The notes: generated by a model from the sequence alone, not told the origin. A DNA stretch of 64,000 bases from Streptomyces sp. NRRL F-2664 (GCF_000719345.1 NZ_JOFX01000015.1:1-64000), one strand, 5' to 3'. Shown: positions 27,910-40,617, numbered from the stretch's first letter. A program made the numbers and translations.

Positions 27910-28818
27910 TCAGACGAAGACCGCGAGGGACTTCGCCTTCCCGTTCTTGCTCTCGACGAGCCCGAGCAGGCGGCCCTGCGGCCCGAAGACCGCGACCGTG
28001 CGCCCGTCGCCGTACTCCTCCGGCATGTCGATCCGTACGCCGTTGGCGAGCAGCGAGGCCCGCCGGCCGTCCAGGTCCCAGCGAGGGAAGGCCGCTGCGG
28101 CCGCCTCGCCGATCGGCATGACGGTCAGCTCCTCCTGGAGCTGGTCCAGGGTCCGGGCGCGGTCCAGCTTGTAAGGGCCCACCCGCGTGCGGCGCAGCGC
28201 CGTCAGGTGTCCGCCGACGCCGAGGTCGGCGCCCAGGTCGCGGGCGAGGGCGCGGATGTAGGTGCCGCTGGAGCAGACGACGGAGACGACGAGGTCGACG
28301 ACCTCGGTGCCGTCCTCGGCCACGGCCTGCCGCATGTCGTACACCTGGAAGGAGGAGATCGTGACCGGCCGGGCCGGGATCTCGAAGTCCTCGCCGTCCC
28401 GGGCGCGCTTGTAGGAGCGCACGCCCTTGATCTTGATGGCGCTGACCTTGGACGGGACCTGCAAGATCTCGCCCGTCAGCTTGGCGACGCCCGCGTCGAC
28501 GGCTTCCCGGGTGACCCCGGTGGCGTCCGTGGACGAGGTGATCTCGCCCTCGGCGTCGTCCGTCAGGGAGTTCTGGCCCAGCCGGATCGTGCCGAGGTAC
28601 TCCTTCTCGGTGAGCGCGAGGTGGCCGAGGAGCTTGGTGGCCTTCTCCACGCCGAGGACCAGCACCCCCGTCGCCATCGGGTCGAGGGTGCCGGCGTGGC
28701 CGACGCGGCGGGTCCTGGCGATCCCGCGCATCTTGGCGACCACGTCGTGCGAAGTGAAGCCGGACGGCTTGTCGACGATGACAAGGCCGTCCGGAGTCTT
28801 CCCTGCGTCGGTGCTCAT
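27910..28818 (-). CDS. truB: tRNA pseudouridine(55) synthase
   Basis: TruB converts U55 of tRNA elongator species to pseudouridine in the T loop. The product is 302 residues. The catalytic aspartate is D46 in RVGHAGTLDPMATG, preceded by GLVIVDKPSGFTSHDVV. Further family segments are KEYLGTIRLG and CSSGTYIRALARDLG. ATG 28818 overlaps the rbfA TGA (ATGA), a tight coupling. The C-terminal domain (about 230-302) looks like the actinobacterial form. Last gene of the leftward translation cluster. Confidence 0.96.
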   Translation of the reverse strand: MSTDAGKTPDGLVIVDKPSGFTSHDVVAKMRGIARTRRVGHAGTLDPMATGVLVLGVEKATKLLGHLALTEKEYLGTIRLGQNSLTDDAEGEITSSTDATGVTREAVDAGVAKLTGEILQVPSKVSAIKIKGVRSYKRARDGEDFEIPARPVTISSFQVYDMRQAVAEDGTEVVDLVVSVVCSSGTYIRALARDLGADLGVGGHLTALRRTRVGPYKLDRARTLDQLQEELTVMPIGEAAAAAFPRWDLDGRRASLLANGVRIDMPEEYGDGRTVAVFGPQGRLLGLVESKNGKAKSLAVFV

Positions 28819-29276
28819 TCCGCGGCTGCGTCCTCGTCGGAGTCGTCGGCGTCCTCACCGGGCTTCTTGTACGGGTCGGCGTCGCCGGCGTACTGGGCAC
28901 CGGAGGAGACCTCGCGCACCTGGGCGTCGGAGGCACGGGCCTTGTCGAGGAGGTCCTCGATGGTTTTGGCCGTCTCCGGGAGGGCGTCGGCGACGAAGGT
29001 GAGGGTGGGGGTGAACTTGGTCCCCGCCGCCCGGCCGACCGCGGAGCGCAGGACGCCCTTGGCGCTCTCCAGGCCGGCTGCCGCACTGGCGCGGTCCTCG
29101 TCGTCGCCGTAGACCGTGTAGAAGACCGTGGCCTCCCGCAGGTCGCCGGTGACCCGGGTGTCCGTGATGGTCACGTGCGTCCCGAGGCGGGGGTCCTTGA
29201 CACCGCGCTGCAGCTTCTCCGCCACCACCTCCCGGATGAGGTCCGCCAGCTTCTTCGCCCGCGCATTGTCGGCCAC
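28815..29276 (-). CDS. rbfA: 30S ribosome-binding factor A
   Basis: RbfA is a KH-fold assembly factor that helps mature the 16S rRNA 5' region. The product is 153 residues. Core motifs are ADLIREVVAEKLQRGVKDPRLG and VTITDTRVTGDLREATVFYTV. The last 35 residues are an acidic tail, longer than in E. coli but usual in actinobacteria. GAAGGAGAC precedes GTG 29276. It is 36 bp downstream of the DUF503 gene and overlaps truB by four bases. Confidence 0.95.
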   Translation of the reverse strand: MADNARAKKLADLIREVVAEKLQRGVKDPRLGTHVTITDTRVTGDLREATVFYTVYGDDEDRASAAAGLESAKGVLRSAVGRAAGTKFTPTLTFVADALPETAKTIEDLLDKARASDAQVREVSSGAQYAGDADPYKKPGEDADDSDEDAAAE

Positions 29277-29312
29277 TGGTCCGTCTCCTTCTTCTTGCAG
29301 ACAAGCTATAAG

Positions 29313-29606
29313 TCAGTCTTCATCACCGTGGAGGCGCCGTCGTACGGACAGCAGCTCCACTTCCGGACGTGCCGCGACCAGCCGCTCGCAGCGGTCCAGT
29401 ACGTCCGAGAGGAACCCCGCGTCCCCACTCACCAGCGCGACCCCTAGGCGGGCCCTGCGGTGCAGATCCTGGTCGCCCACCTCGGCCGCGCTCACGGAGA
29501 ACTTGCGCTGGAGCTCGGCGACGATGGGCCGGACGACGGAGCGTTTCTCCTTCAGCGAGTGGACGTCGCCGAGGAGCAGGTCGAAGGACAGAGTCCCCAC
29601 GTACAT
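29313..29606 (-). CDS. ylxP: DUF503 family protein (YlxP-like)
   Basis: The product is 97 residues from ATG 29606, matching the DUF503 pattern MYVGTLSFDLLLGDVHSLKEKRSVV and the helix FSVSAAEVGDQDLHRRARLGVALV. These small alpha/beta proteins are found between infB and rbfA in many Gram-positive bacteria and may be ribosome-assembly factors; the activity is unknown. No strong ribosome-binding site is visible, but the N-terminus is the standard one. It is separated from infB by 186 bp that contain a terminator-like hairpin and a 13-bp direct repeat (29661-29673 and 29685-29697). Confidence 0.88.
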   Translation of the reverse strand: MYVGTLSFDLLLGDVHSLKEKRSVVRPIVAELQRKFSVSAAEVGDQDLHRRARLGVALVSGDAGFLSDVLDRCERLVAARPEVELLSVRRRLHGDED

Positions 29607-29716
29607 GCAGTTGCCGGATATCCCGCCGGTGCGGGTTCGGTGGCCGGCCGGGCCGTCGCCCGGCCGGGTCACCCGGCGCTCGCGCGGCCGGGTCACCAGA
29701 ACCGTACACGCAACGG

Positions 29717-29755
29717 CCGGGGCCGATCGACGGATATTCCGCCGACCGGCCCCGG
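29717..29755 (-). terminator. Hairpin after infB
   Basis: Arms 29717-29725 and 29747-29755 pair over 9 bp, and the interior also folds (CGACGGA with TCCGCCG, one mismatch). It lies about 40 bp beyond the infB stop. It may attenuate transcription between infB and the ylxP-rbfA-truB genes. Confidence 0.5.
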
Positions 29756-29792
29756 GGTCACGCGTTACGACACGGTGCGAACCGCCTCGCGC

Positions 29793-32885
<3,093 letters not shown>

Positions 32886-33034
32886 TTCGCTCCTTTGAGG
32901 TCCGGGTTACGCCGGACCGTCGCTACTTCATGGGCGTACTCATCGCGTACTCATCGAGTGCTCATCGCAATCTCGACCTACTTCCAACTCGCGAGGTACC
33001 TGACCGCACGGGGTATCCGTGCCGTACTACTTCC

Positions 33035-33322
33035 TTACGCTGTGGTCCCGGATGTCCCGGCCACGGCATTGCGCAGGTTCGCCGTGTCGAGCGCTCCGGC
33101 GGACCTGAGGGCCCGGGGGAACGCTCGGCGGCGGACCGCCTGGTCGAGGCAGACCACGGCGGGGTGCACGTACGCACCCCGGCCGGGCAGCGTACCGCGA
33201 TGATCGGGGACGCATTCGTCCTCGATCGCCACGATCCGCAGCAGATCGCTCTTCGCCGCTCGCTCCCGACACCCCACACAGGTGCGTTCGGGGCGTGCGC
33301 GGGCTTGCGTCCGGCCAGACAC
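33035..33322 (-). CDS. ylxR: YlxR (DUF448) RNA-binding family protein
   Basis: The product is 95 residues from GTG 33322. The DUF448 signature [20 protein letters not shown] is near the N-terminus, and [27 protein letters not shown] gives the basic RNA-binding surface. YlxR has been described as a nucleoid or RNase P-associated factor in other bacteria; its role here is unproved. GGGGAGG lies about 13 nt upstream, slightly far. It sits between nusA and infB as in most Gram-positive bacteria. A short 8-bp hairpin (33404-33422) lies in the gap after nusA. Confidence 0.9.
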   Translation of the reverse strand: MSGRTQARARPERTCVGCRERAAKSDLLRIVAIEDECVPDHRGTLPGRGAYVHPAVVCLDQAVRRRAFPRALRSAGALDTANLRNAVAGTSGTTA

Positions 33323-33469
33323 GCCTAAGTCTACCTCCCCGTACCGACCTCTCCCCCGACGAGTGCCGGAGGAAAAATCGAACGGCTGTTGTGTTGTCTT
33401 GATCCGCTGCCCTCGGCAGCGGCCGTACGAACCCTGTCTACCGTCCGGGAAGCCCCGTCCGGTACCGGT

Positions 33470-34480
33470 TTATTCCCCGTCCCGGTCCCGGTCCGCGTCC
33501 GGCGAGGTCTCGGTGTCCGGGCGGATGTCGATGCGCCATCCGGTGAGCCGTGCGGCGAGGCGGGCGTTCTGCCCCTCCTTGCCGATGGCCAGGGACAGCT
33601 GGTAGTCCGGCACCGTCACCCGGGCCGAACGGGAGTCCCAGTCGACGACCTCGACCTTGCTCACCCGGGCGGGTGACAGCGCGTTCGCGACCATCTCCGC
33701 CGGGTCGTCCGACCAGTCGACGATGTCGATCTTCTCACCGTGCAGCTCGGCCATCACGTTGCGCACCCGGCTGCCCATCGGGCCGATGCAGGCGCCCTTG
33801 GGGTTCAGGCCCGAACGGGTGGATCGAACGGCGATCTTGGTGCGGTGACCGGCCTCGCGGGCGATCGCCGAGATCTCGACGCTGCCGTCGGCGATCTCCG
33901 GGACCTCCAGCGAGAAGAGCTTCTTCACCAGGTTCGGGTGGGTGCGCGAGAGGGTCACGGACGGGCCGCGGACACCCTTCGCCACGCGCACGACGTACGC
34001 CTTCAGGCGCAGCCCGTGCGGGTACTCCTCGCCGGGGACCTGCTCCTGCACCGGCAGGATGGCCTCCAGCTTGCCGATGTCGACGAGGACGTTCTTGGGG
34101 TCCTTGCCCTGCTGCACGACGCCGGTGATGACGTCGCCCTCCCGGCCGGCGAACTCGCCGAAGGTCAGGTCGTCCTCGGCGTCGCGCAGACGCTGGAGGA
34201 TCACCTGCTTGGCGGTCGTCGCGGCGATCCGGCCGAAGTCCGACGGCGTGTCGTCGAACTCCTTGGGCTCCTGGCCCTCTTCGAGATCCCTCGGGTCTTC
34301 CGTCGCCCACACGACCACGTGACCGTTGGTGCGGTCCAGCACGACGCGGGCGCGGCGGTAGCTCCCCTCGGTGCGGTGGTACGCGATGAGGAGGGCCGAC
34401 TCGATCGCCTCGACGAGCAGGTCGAAGGAGATCTCCTTCTCCCGGACCAGACCCCGCAGGGCACTCATGTCGATGTCCAC
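33470..34480 (-). CDS. nusA: Transcription termination/antitermination factor NusA
   Basis: NusA binds RNA polymerase and nascent RNA and modulates pausing, termination and rRNA antitermination. The product is 336 residues, the short form without C-terminal acidic repeats. Order: N-terminal polymerase-binding domain (1-125), S1 domain (about 130-200, [22 protein letters not shown]), KH1 with [21 protein letters not shown], and KH2 with [27 protein letters not shown] (read as separate short motifs). GTG 34480 has GGAGG ahead of it. It begins 2 bp after the rimP stop, so the pair is tightly coupled. Confidence 0.96.
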   Translation of the reverse strand: MDIDMSALRGLVREKEISFDLLVEAIESALLIAYHRTEGSYRRARVVLDRTNGHVVVWATEDPRDLEEGQEPKEFDDTPSDFGRIAATTAKQVILQRLRDAEDDLTFGEFAGREGDVITGVVQQGKDPKNVLVDIGKLEAILPVQEQVPGEEYPHGLRLKAYVVRVAKGVRGPSVTLSRTHPNLVKKLFSLEVPEIADGSVEISAIAREAGHRTKIAVRSTRSGLNPKGACIGPMGSRVRNVMAELHGEKIDIVDWSDDPAEMVANALSPARVSKVEVVDWDSRSARVTVPDYQLSLAIGKEGQNARLAARLTGWRIDIRPDTETSPDADRDRDGE

Positions 34481-34482
34481 GG

Positions 34483-34995
34483 CTACGCCTCCTCTTCCTT
34501 CTTGTCCTTGCGGTTGAACTCGATCTCGACACGCGCTTTCACGATGTCGGTGAACGCGATGCGGCGGGCGGTGGCCTTGCGGCCCTTCACGCCCGGTACT
34601 TCGAGGTCCATGCCCTCGTCGTCGACGTCGAGGATGCGGGCGACCAGTTCCCCGGCACCCTTGCCGTCCTCGGCGGACAGCTGGAACTTCACGAGACGGC
34701 CGATGGCCCGTACGTAGTGGCGGTGCTCGGTCAGCGGGCGGTCGGCGCCCGGGGAGCTCACTTCGAGGACGTACTCGTCCTCGCCCATCACGTCGGAGTC
34801 GTCGAGCTTGTCGGAGACCTCACGGCTCAGCTCGGCACATGCGTCCAGCTCCACGCCCTCGTCGGAGTCCACGATGATCCGCAGCATCCGGCGCTTGCCC
34901 GCCCGGGACAGTTCGATCTCTTCGAGGTCCAGGCCCTTGGCGGCGACGAGCGGCTCCAGCAGCCCGCGCAGCCTGTCGCTCTGGGTGGTGCTCAT
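34483..34995 (-). CDS. rimP: Ribosome maturation factor RimP
   Basis: RimP assists 30S assembly, including S12 placement. The product is 170 residues. The N-terminal alpha/beta domain contains [23 protein letters not shown], and the core motif [20 protein letters not shown] is the family hallmark. The Sm-like C-terminal domain ends in an acidic/basic tail. GAGGAG lies upstream of ATG 34995. It is the first gene of the leftward translation cluster; the promoter should lie in 34996-35151, which it shares divergently with the lipoprotein gene, but I cannot assign boxes. Confidence 0.95.
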   Translation of the reverse strand: MSTTQSDRLRGLLEPLVAAKGLDLEEIELSRAGKRRMLRIIVDSDEGVELDACAELSREVSDKLDDSDVMGEDEYVLEVSSPGADRPLTEHRHYVRAIGRLVKFQLSAEDGKGAGELVARILDVDDEGMDLEVPGVKGRKATARRIAFTDIVKARVEIEFNRKDKKEEEA

Positions 34996-35151
34996 CCGGG
35001 TGACTCCTCGGCCGCGTGTGCTGTTGTGGTTTCCGTCGTGTGTCAGGTCAAAGGGTATCCGGTGTCAGGGGGTGTTGCCGTCCGCCCTGTGAGCAGGGCC
35101 CCGGGTACCGTGATCACACCCTGCCCCGCCCCACACCCCGAGGACGACGCC

Positions 35152-35697
35152 GTGCCCTGGACTCCGCCTCCGAGACCCTCGCGCAGGAGCCTGCTCGCCG
35201 GTGCCGCCGGCGCGGCCGGTGCCGTGCTGCTGACCGGGTGCACCGACGACCGCTCGGCGGGTGCCGACCCGACGATTTCCGTCGAACGGCGGATGCGGGA
35301 AGCGGCCGTTCGTGACAGTGCGCGGCTGCTGGAACGTTACGACGCCACCGCCGCCGCCCATCCGGACCTGGCGGCGCGGCTCGGCCCGCTGCGCGCCGCC
35401 GTCGCCGCGCACGCGGCCGCCCTGTCCCCCTCCGCCGCGTCCGGCGCGCCGTCCCCGGCGGGGTCGCCGTCCGGCGGTACGGGGGCGGCCGCGCCCGCGG
35501 CGAGCGGTGAGCCGGTGCCGGCGAAGGCGGCCGAGGCCCTCACCGCGCTCGCCGACGCCGAGCGGAGCCTGTCCGAGGCCCGGACCATCGACCTGGCCGG
35601 CGCGCCGGGCGAGCTGGCCCGGATGCTGGCCTCTCTGGCCGCCTGCGGCGCCGTGCACGTCTACCTGCTGACCTCGACGCCCGGAGCCACGCCGTGA
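35152..35697 (+). CDS. Putative TAT-exported lipoprotein, unknown function
   Basis: The product is 181 residues from GTG 35152 with GAGGA upstream. The N-terminus has a twin arginine (SRRSLLAG), a hydrophobic stretch and a lipobox LTGC, so it is probably a TAT-dependent lipoprotein. The mature part is Ala-rich and helical, with a Ser/Pro/Gly-rich linker near the middle, and resembles the flank of ferritin-like DUF4439 proteins. Its stop overlaps the next gene's GTG (GTGA), coupling it to a DUF4439 protein. The two may act together; this is inference. Confidence 0.75.
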   Translation: MPWTPPPRPSRRSLLAGAAGAAGAVLLTGCTDDRSAGADPTISVERRMREAAVRDSARLLERYDATAAAHPDLAARLGPLRAAVAAHAAALSPSAASGAPSPAGSPSGGTGAAAPAASGEPVPAKAAEALTALADAERSLSEARTIDLAGAPGELARMLASLAACGAVHVYLLTSTPGATP

Positions 35698-36137
35698 AGC
35701 CCGAACCCTCTCCCGCCGGCCGGGCCCTTGAGGCCGCGCAGGCGGCCCTCGCCGCCGAGCACGCGGCCGCGTACGGCTACGGGGTGATCGGCGCGCGCAC
35801 CCCCGGCGCCCGCGCCGCCGAGGCCCGGGAGGCGTACGGCAGCCATCTGGCCCGGCGCGACGCCCTGGTCCGGACCGTGCGGGAGCTGGGCGGCGCGCCC
35901 CGCTCCTCGGAGGCGGCGTACGCCCTGCCGTTCGAGGTGCGCACCGCCGCCGACGCCGAGCGGCTGGCCGCGGTGATCGAGGAGCGGGTGGCCGGGGCGT
36001 ACTCGGACCTGGTGCGGGCGGCAGAGGGCCCGCTGCGCCGCGAGGCGGCCGACGCGCTGAGCGCCGCGGCCGTGCGCGCGGCACGCTGGCGCGGGGGCGG
36101 CGTAGCCTTCCCTGGGCTCACCGAACGCGCACAGTGA
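35694..36137 (+). CDS. Ferritin-like DUF4439 domain protein
   Basis: The product is 147 residues and matches the DUF4439 four-helix pattern: ALEAAQAALAAEHAAAYGYGVIGAR, then REAYGSHLARRDALVRTV, and EAAYALPFEVRTAADAERLAAVIEERVAGAYSDLV in the second half (read as separate helices). The EHAAAYGYG and Y..H..RRD residues could form a metal site like ferritin-fold proteins, but metal binding is unproved. Starts at GTG 35694, overlapping the lipoprotein stop, and lies 31 bp before the kinase-fold gene. Cytoplasmic by absence of a signal. Confidence 0.8.
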   Translation: MKPEPSPAGRALEAAQAALAAEHAAAYGYGVIGARTPGARAAEAREAYGSHLARRDALVRTVRELGGAPRSSEAAYALPFEVRTAADAERLAAVIEERVAGAYSDLVRAAEGPLRREAADALSAAAVRAARWRGGGVAFPGLTERAQ

Positions 36138-36168
36138 GCCCTCACCAGCTGAAAGGGACCACGCACGC

Positions 36169-37071
36169 ATGGCTTTCGAACCGCCGCAGCGGCTCGTACG
36201 GGCGCTCGGCGAGATGCCGGTGACGGCGCAGGACACGGACTGGCTGGGGCAGTTGGCCGGGCTGACCGAGGCCGCGCTCACCCGGCGGGGCGTACGGGCC
36301 CAGCGGGTGCAGGCCCCCGGTGGCCGCAGCAGTCTGGTGGTCCTCGTCACCTACGCGGACGGCACCCCTGCGGCCCTGAAGCTGGCACCGCCGCTCGCCC
36401 GGCCCGACCGGGAGCTGGCCGCGCTGGCGCACTGGGGCGGTTTCGGCGCCGTACGGGTCCTCGACACGCGGCACCACGAGGACGACGGGGCCCTGCTGCT
36501 GGAACGGCTGCATCCGGAGGTGTCGCTGCGGTCCCTGCCGGATGCCAAGGCCCTGTTGGAGGCCAGTGGCACGCTGCGCCGGCTGTGGGTGGCGCCGCCC
36601 GCCGGGCACGGGTGGGAGACGGTGGCGGAGCGCACCGCGGCCCAGTCCGCCGCGCTGCGGGCCGCTCCGGCGGAGGTGCGGGCGCTGGCCGACGCGGCCC
36701 TGGCGGCGCGTGAGGAGCTGGTGGCGGCGGCGCCGGAGGAGCTGCTGCTGCACGGGAACTTCCGGCAGGGCAAGGTGCTGGCCGGCGAGCGGGCGCCGTG
36801 GCTGACGGTGGGCCCCGACCCGCTGGTCGGCGAGCGGGCGTACGACCTGGCGCGTCTGGTCCGGGACCGGCTGGAGGACCAGGTCGCCTCCTCGGCGGGG
36901 GCGGCGGGCGCCCGGCGCCGGGTGAACAAGCTGGCCGACGCGCTGGAGGTGGACCGGGAGCGGCTGCGGGGCTGGACCCTGTTCCGGGCGGTGGAGTCGG
37001 GCAACCGCGCCCTGTCCGCCGGCCGCCGGCGCGACGCCGAACTGCTCCTGGAGTTCGCGGCCTGGCTGTAG
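36169..37071 (+). CDS. Aminoglycoside/hydroxyurea phosphotransferase-fold protein lacking catalytic residues
   Basis: The product is 300 residues, the length of APH(6)/hydroxyurea kinases, with the N-terminal lobe ALKLAPPLARPDRELAAL and ALLLERL hinge. The catalytic loop, normally HGDLHxxN, reads H195-G-N-F-R-Q-G-K202: the base Asp is Asn197 and the metal-binding Asn is Lys202. The metal-binding Asp of the IDPKP motif is Gly215 (VGPDPLVGERAYD). All three catalytic positions are therefore changed while the surrounding fold motifs persist, indicating a pseudokinase rather than a resistance enzyme. AAGGGA precedes ATG 36169. Probably co-transcribed with the two genes before it. Confidence 0.85.
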   Translation: MAFEPPQRLVRALGEMPVTAQDTDWLGQLAGLTEAALTRRGVRAQRVQAPGGRSSLVVLVTYADGTPAALKLAPPLARPDRELAALAHWGGFGAVRVLDTRHHEDDGALLLERLHPEVSLRSLPDAKALLEASGTLRRLWVAPPAGHGWETVAERTAAQSAALRAAPAEVRALADAALAAREELVAAAPEELLLHGNFRQGKVLAGERAPWLTVGPDPLVGERAYDLARLVRDRLEDQVASSAGAAGARRRVNKLADALEVDRERLRGWTLFRAVESGNRALSAGRRRDAELLLEFAAWL

Positions 37072-37146
37072 CGGCCTGGTCTGATCGACCGGACGCGGAG
37101 TGGGGCATACCGTAGGAAAGAAGGGTATGTCCGGCAGGGGGCCGCC

Positions 37147-38145
37147 ATGGTCGAGGAACTGCTGACAGCGGTGGTCGCCGCGGGTGTGGGCGCCGCGGTC
37201 TACATGGGCGCCGCGGCGCGCGTGGTGAAGCAGTACGAGCGGGGCCTGGTCTTCCGCTTCGGTCGGCTCCGGGAGGAGATACGCCCGCCCGGCTTCACGG
37301 TGATCGTTCCCGTGATCGACCGGCTCCGCAAGGTGAACATGCAGATCGTGACGCTGCCGGTGCCCGCGCAGGAGGGCATCACCCGGGACAACGTGACGGT
37401 GCGCGTGGACGCGGTCGTGTACTTCAAGGTGGTCGACCCGGCGAGCGCGGTCGTGGCGGTGGAGGACTACCGCTTCGCCGTTTCGCAGATGGCGCAGACC
37501 TCCCTGCGGTCGATCATCGGCAAGTCCGACCTGGACGACCTGCTCTCCAACCGGGAGATGCTCAACCAGGGCCTGGAACTGATGATCGACAGTCCTGCGG
37601 TGGGCTGGGGGGTGCAGATCGACCGGGTCGAGATCAAGGACGTGTCGCTGCCGGAGACGATGAAGCGGTCGATGGCACGACAGGCGGAGGCGGACCGCGA
37701 GCGCCGGGCCCGGGTGATCAACGCGGACGCGGAGCTCCAGGCCTCGCACAAGCTCGCCGAGGCGGCGGAGGTCATGTCGGAGCAGCCCTCGGCGCTGCAA
37801 CTGCGCCTGCTGCACACGATCGTGGCGGTCGCCGCCGAGAAGAACTCCACGCTGGTGCTGCCGTTCCCGGTGGAGCTGCTGCGTTTCCTCGAACGCGCGG
37901 CTCCTCCGCCTGCGGCGGCCGCCGCGCGGAAGGAACCGGCCTCGGCCGGCCCGGCTTCCGAAGGCCCCGGGCCGGTCGAGGTCGCCGGTGCGGCGGACGC
38001 GGCCGCGGTGGACCGCAGGAAAGCGGACGCGGCCGCGGTGGACCGCGGGACGGCGGACGCCGCGGCGACCGTCGAGCGGGCCGCGCAGGAGCGGACGCTC
38101 GGGGCCGCCGAGCCGCCGCCGTTCCCGGGAGAGTCCCCGCCGTAG
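37147..38145 (+). CDS. SPFH/band 7 (stomatin-like) membrane protein
   Basis: The product is 332 residues. One N-terminal membrane helix (about 4-24) precedes a stomatin-type SPFH domain (about 26-200) with QYERGLVFRFGRL, RPPGFTVIVPVID, VTVRVDAVVYFKVVDP and the helix SMARQAEADRERRARVINADAE. SPFH proteins form membrane scaffolds linked to quality control and envelope stress. The C-terminal 90 residues are Ala/Pro/Glu-rich, including a short exact duplication (ADAAAVDR). ATG or equivalent at 37147 follows a GC-rich gap of 75 bp. Client proteins unknown; a partner NfeD gene is not adjacent. Confidence 0.88.
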   Translation: MVEELLTAVVAAGVGAAVYMGAAARVVKQYERGLVFRFGRLREEIRPPGFTVIVPVIDRLRKVNMQIVTLPVPAQEGITRDNVTVRVDAVVYFKVVDPASAVVAVEDYRFAVSQMAQTSLRSIIGKSDLDDLLSNREMLNQGLELMIDSPAVGWGVQIDRVEIKDVSLPETMKRSMARQAEADRERRARVINADAELQASHKLAEAAEVMSEQPSALQLRLLHTIVAVAAEKNSTLVLPFPVELLRFLERAAPPPAAAAARKEPASAGPASEGPGPVEVAGAADAAAVDRRKADAAAVDRGTADAAATVERAAQERTLGAAEPPPFPGESPP

Positions 38146-38256
38146 CCGCCGGGCGCCGCCCCGGCCCTGCACCCCGGCTCGGTCGGAGCCGTATCCCTGC
38201 GGCGTGCCCACACGCCGGCGAGGCCGGATGCATTCGGCGGGGCGGGAGGAGCGGGG

Positions 38257-39969
38257 TCAGGAGGCGGGAGCGGCTGCGTGCAGGCGGGCGAGGGCCTCGG
38301 TCAGGGGGAGTTCCTCGCGGGTGCCCGTGGCGCGGTTCTGGAGTTCGACGACCTCGTCGGCCGAGCGGCGGCCCGCCACCAGGATCCAGGGCACGCCGAT
38401 CAGTTCCGCGTCCGTGAGCTTCACGCCCGGCGAGAGGCCCGGGCGGTCGTCCAGCAGGACCCGCAGCCCCGAGGCCGCAAGGGCCGTCGCCGCCTGCTCG
38501 GCCAGCGCCAGGGGCACCGCCTTGCCCGCCGCGACCACGTGGACGTCGGCCGGGGCCACCGCGGCCGGCCAGCACAGGCCGCGCTCGTCCGCCGTCTGCT
38601 CGGCCAGGGCCGCGACCGCGCGGGAGACGCCGATGCCGTAGGAGCCCATCGTGACCCGTACCGGCTTGCCCCCGCGGCCCAGGACGTCCAACCCGAAGGC
38701 GTCCGCGTACTTGCGGCCGAGCTGGAAGATGTGCCCGATCTCGATCGCGCGGTCGAGCTTCAGCCCCGCCCCGCAGGAGGGGCAGGGGTCGCCCGGCTCC
38801 ACGACCACGACGTCGAGGTACTGGTCGACTTCGAAGTCGCGGCCGCAGACGACGTTGCGGGCGTGCGTGTCGGCCTTGTTGGCGCCGGTCACCCAGGCGG
38901 TGCCCGGCGCGACCCGAGGGTCGGCCAGGTAGCGGACCTTCCCCAGGCTCTGCGGCCCCACGTAGCCCCGCACCAGGTCGGGCCGGCCCGTGAAGTCCTC
39001 GGCCGTGACGAGTTCGACGACCGCGGGGGCCAGGTGCTCTGCGAGCTTGCCGAGGTCCACCTCGCGGTCGCCGGGCACGCCCACGGCGGTGATCTCGCCG
39101 TCGACCTTCACGAGGAGGTTCTTCAGCGTCGCCGAGGCCGGCACGCCCAGCTGCGCGGCGAGCGTCTCGATCGTCGGGGTGTCGGGGGTGTCCACCTCCT
39201 CCAGGGCCGGGTGCTCCTCGGACACGGGGGTCGCTGCGAAGGTGACGGCCTCGGTGTTCGCCGCGTAGTCGCAGGAGGGGCAGTCCACGAAGGTGTCCTC
39301 GCCGGCCTCGGCCGGGGCCAGGAACTCCTCGGACGCCGAGCCGCCCATCGCGCCCGACACCGCGGACACGATGCGGTGGTCCAGGCCCAGTCGCTCGAAG
39401 ATGCGGACGTACGCCTCGCGGTGGAGCCGGTAGGACTCCTCCAGCCCCTCGTCGGAGACGTCGAAGGAGTACGAGTCCTTCATCTGGAACTCGCGTCCGC
39501 GCAGCACGCCCGACCGGGGGCGGGCCTCGTCCCGGTACTTGGTCTGGATCTGGTACAGCATGACCGGCAGGTCCTTGTACGAGGTGCACTGGTCCTTCAC
39601 CACCAGGGTGAAGATCTCCTCGTGGGTGGGACCGAGCAGGTAGTCGGCGCCCTTGCGGTCGCGGAGGCGGAACAGCAGGTCGCCGTATTCCGACCAGCGT
39701 CCGCTGACCTCGTACGGCTCCTTCGGCAGCAGGGCCGGCAGCAGTACCTCCTGGGCGCCGATGGCGTCCATCTCCTCGCGCACGACGCGGCTGACGTTGT
39801 CCAGGACCCGCTTGCCGAGCGGCAGCCACGTCCAGACGCCGGCCGAGCTGCGCCGGACGTAGCCGGCTCGGACCAGGAGCCGGTGGCTGAGGGTCTCGGC
39901 GTCGGCCGGGTCCTCGCGGAGGGTCTTGGCCATGAGGCGGGACATGCGCTGTACCTGGTGTGTGGACAT
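38257..39969 (-). CDS. proS: Prolyl-tRNA synthetase (bacterial type with editing insertion)
   Basis: ProS charges tRNA-Pro. The product is 570 residues. Class II motif 1 is in [16 protein letters not shown], motif 2 in [22 protein letters not shown] and motif 3 in GSYGIGVSR. The YbaK-like editing insertion lies between about 225 and 390 ([18 protein letters not shown]). A zinc-like CPSC pair occurs at about 231 and again near 400. ATG 39969 has a poor ribosome-binding site; ATG 39945 (MSRLMAKT) is a possible later start, but the longer N-terminus is the common one. Converges on the SPFH gene. Confidence 0.95.
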   Translation of the reverse strand: MSTHQVQRMSRLMAKTLREDPADAETLSHRLLVRAGYVRRSSAGVWTWLPLGKRVLDNVSRVVREEMDAIGAQEVLLPALLPKEPYEVSGRWSEYGDLLFRLRDRKGADYLLGPTHEEIFTLVVKDQCTSYKDLPVMLYQIQTKYRDEARPRSGVLRGREFQMKDSYSFDVSDEGLEESYRLHREAYVRIFERLGLDHRIVSAVSGAMGGSASEEFLAPAEAGEDTFVDCPSCDYAANTEAVTFAATPVSEEHPALEEVDTPDTPTIETLAAQLGVPASATLKNLLVKVDGEITAVGVPGDREVDLGKLAEHLAPAVVELVTAEDFTGRPDLVRGYVGPQSLGKVRYLADPRVAPGTAWVTGANKADTHARNVVCGRDFEVDQYLDVVVVEPGDPCPSCGAGLKLDRAIEIGHIFQLGRKYADAFGLDVLGRGGKPVRVTMGSYGIGVSRAVAALAEQTADERGLCWPAAVAPADVHVVAAGKAVPLALAEQAATALAASGLRVLLDDRPGLSPGVKLTDAELIGVPWILVAGRRSADEVVELQNRATGTREELPLTEALARLHAAAPAS

Positions 39970-40012
39970 GCCCGGGAGGTTACCGGTGCCCCCGCGGCCC
40001 CAGGAAACCGAT

Positions 40013-40555
40013 TCAGGGCCTGGTCAGCGGCAGTGGGGCGCCCATGACGGCGTACGGGAGGCTCGCGCTGGGGAAGTGGACCCGGCGGGCGAGGTCGACG
40101 TAGCCGAGGGCCCGGTAGAGCCCGCGTGCGGGACTCTCGGTGTCGATGGCGGAGAGGATCGAGCGGGGTTCGGCGGCGCTGTCGGTGAGGGTGGTGATCA
40201 GGGCGCGGCCGATGCCGTGGCCCTGGAAGCCGGGGTGGACGTGCAGTTCGGTGATGACGAAGGAGCCGTCGAGCCAGTCCTCGTGCCCGCCGGCGCGCAG
40301 GTAGGGCTCGACGACGGTGGACCACCAGTGCGTGCGGTCGTTGGGCATGCCGTAGACGAAGCCGGTGAGCGCGCCGTCCTCGGCGAAGGCACCGAGGGCG
40401 CGGGCGCCCTTGCAGGTCATGTGGCGCTGGACGATGTAGCGCCGGATGCCGACCTCCTCCTCGCTGAGGCCGAAGGCGACGGCCTGCACGCGCAGGGCCT
40501 CGTCCACGCGGGCGGCGAGGTCGAGCGGGCCGATACGGACTCCGGAAGGCAGCAT
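40013..40555 (-). CDS. GNAT family N-acetyltransferase
   Basis: The product is 180 residues with a GNAT fold. Beta-strand 4 and the acetyl-CoA motif read [21 protein letters not shown] (as the short elements ELHVHP and QGHGIG), and the C-terminal part has [10 protein letters not shown]. The substrate cannot be told from sequence. It lies 43 bp downstream, in transcription, of nothing obvious in function: proS is next on the same strand and the larger GNAT gene precedes it by 62 bp. Co-transcription with the larger GNAT gene is plausible. Confidence 0.82.
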   Translation of the reverse strand: MLPSGVRIGPLDLAARVDEALRVQAVAFGLSEEEVGIRRYIVQRHMTCKGARALGAFAEDGALTGFVYGMPNDRTHWWSTVVEPYLRAGGHEDWLDGSFVITELHVHPGFQGHGIGRALITTLTDSAAEPRSILSAIDTESPARGLYRALGYVDLARRVHFPSASLPYAVMGAPLPLTRP

Positions 40556-40617
40556 GCGGTGACCTTACTTCGCGGTAAGGGTGTGCCGGAATGCCGCCGC
40601 CCCGCTCTGCGGGCGGT

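Noticed and set aside
33404..33422. 8-bp hairpin between nusA and ylxR as a full terminator
   Set aside because: The stem is short and without U tract, and the genes form a conserved transcript; at most an attenuator.
36169..37071. A functional antibiotic-resistance kinase
   Set aside because: The catalytic Asp, the metal-binding Asn and the second metal-binding Asp are all replaced.
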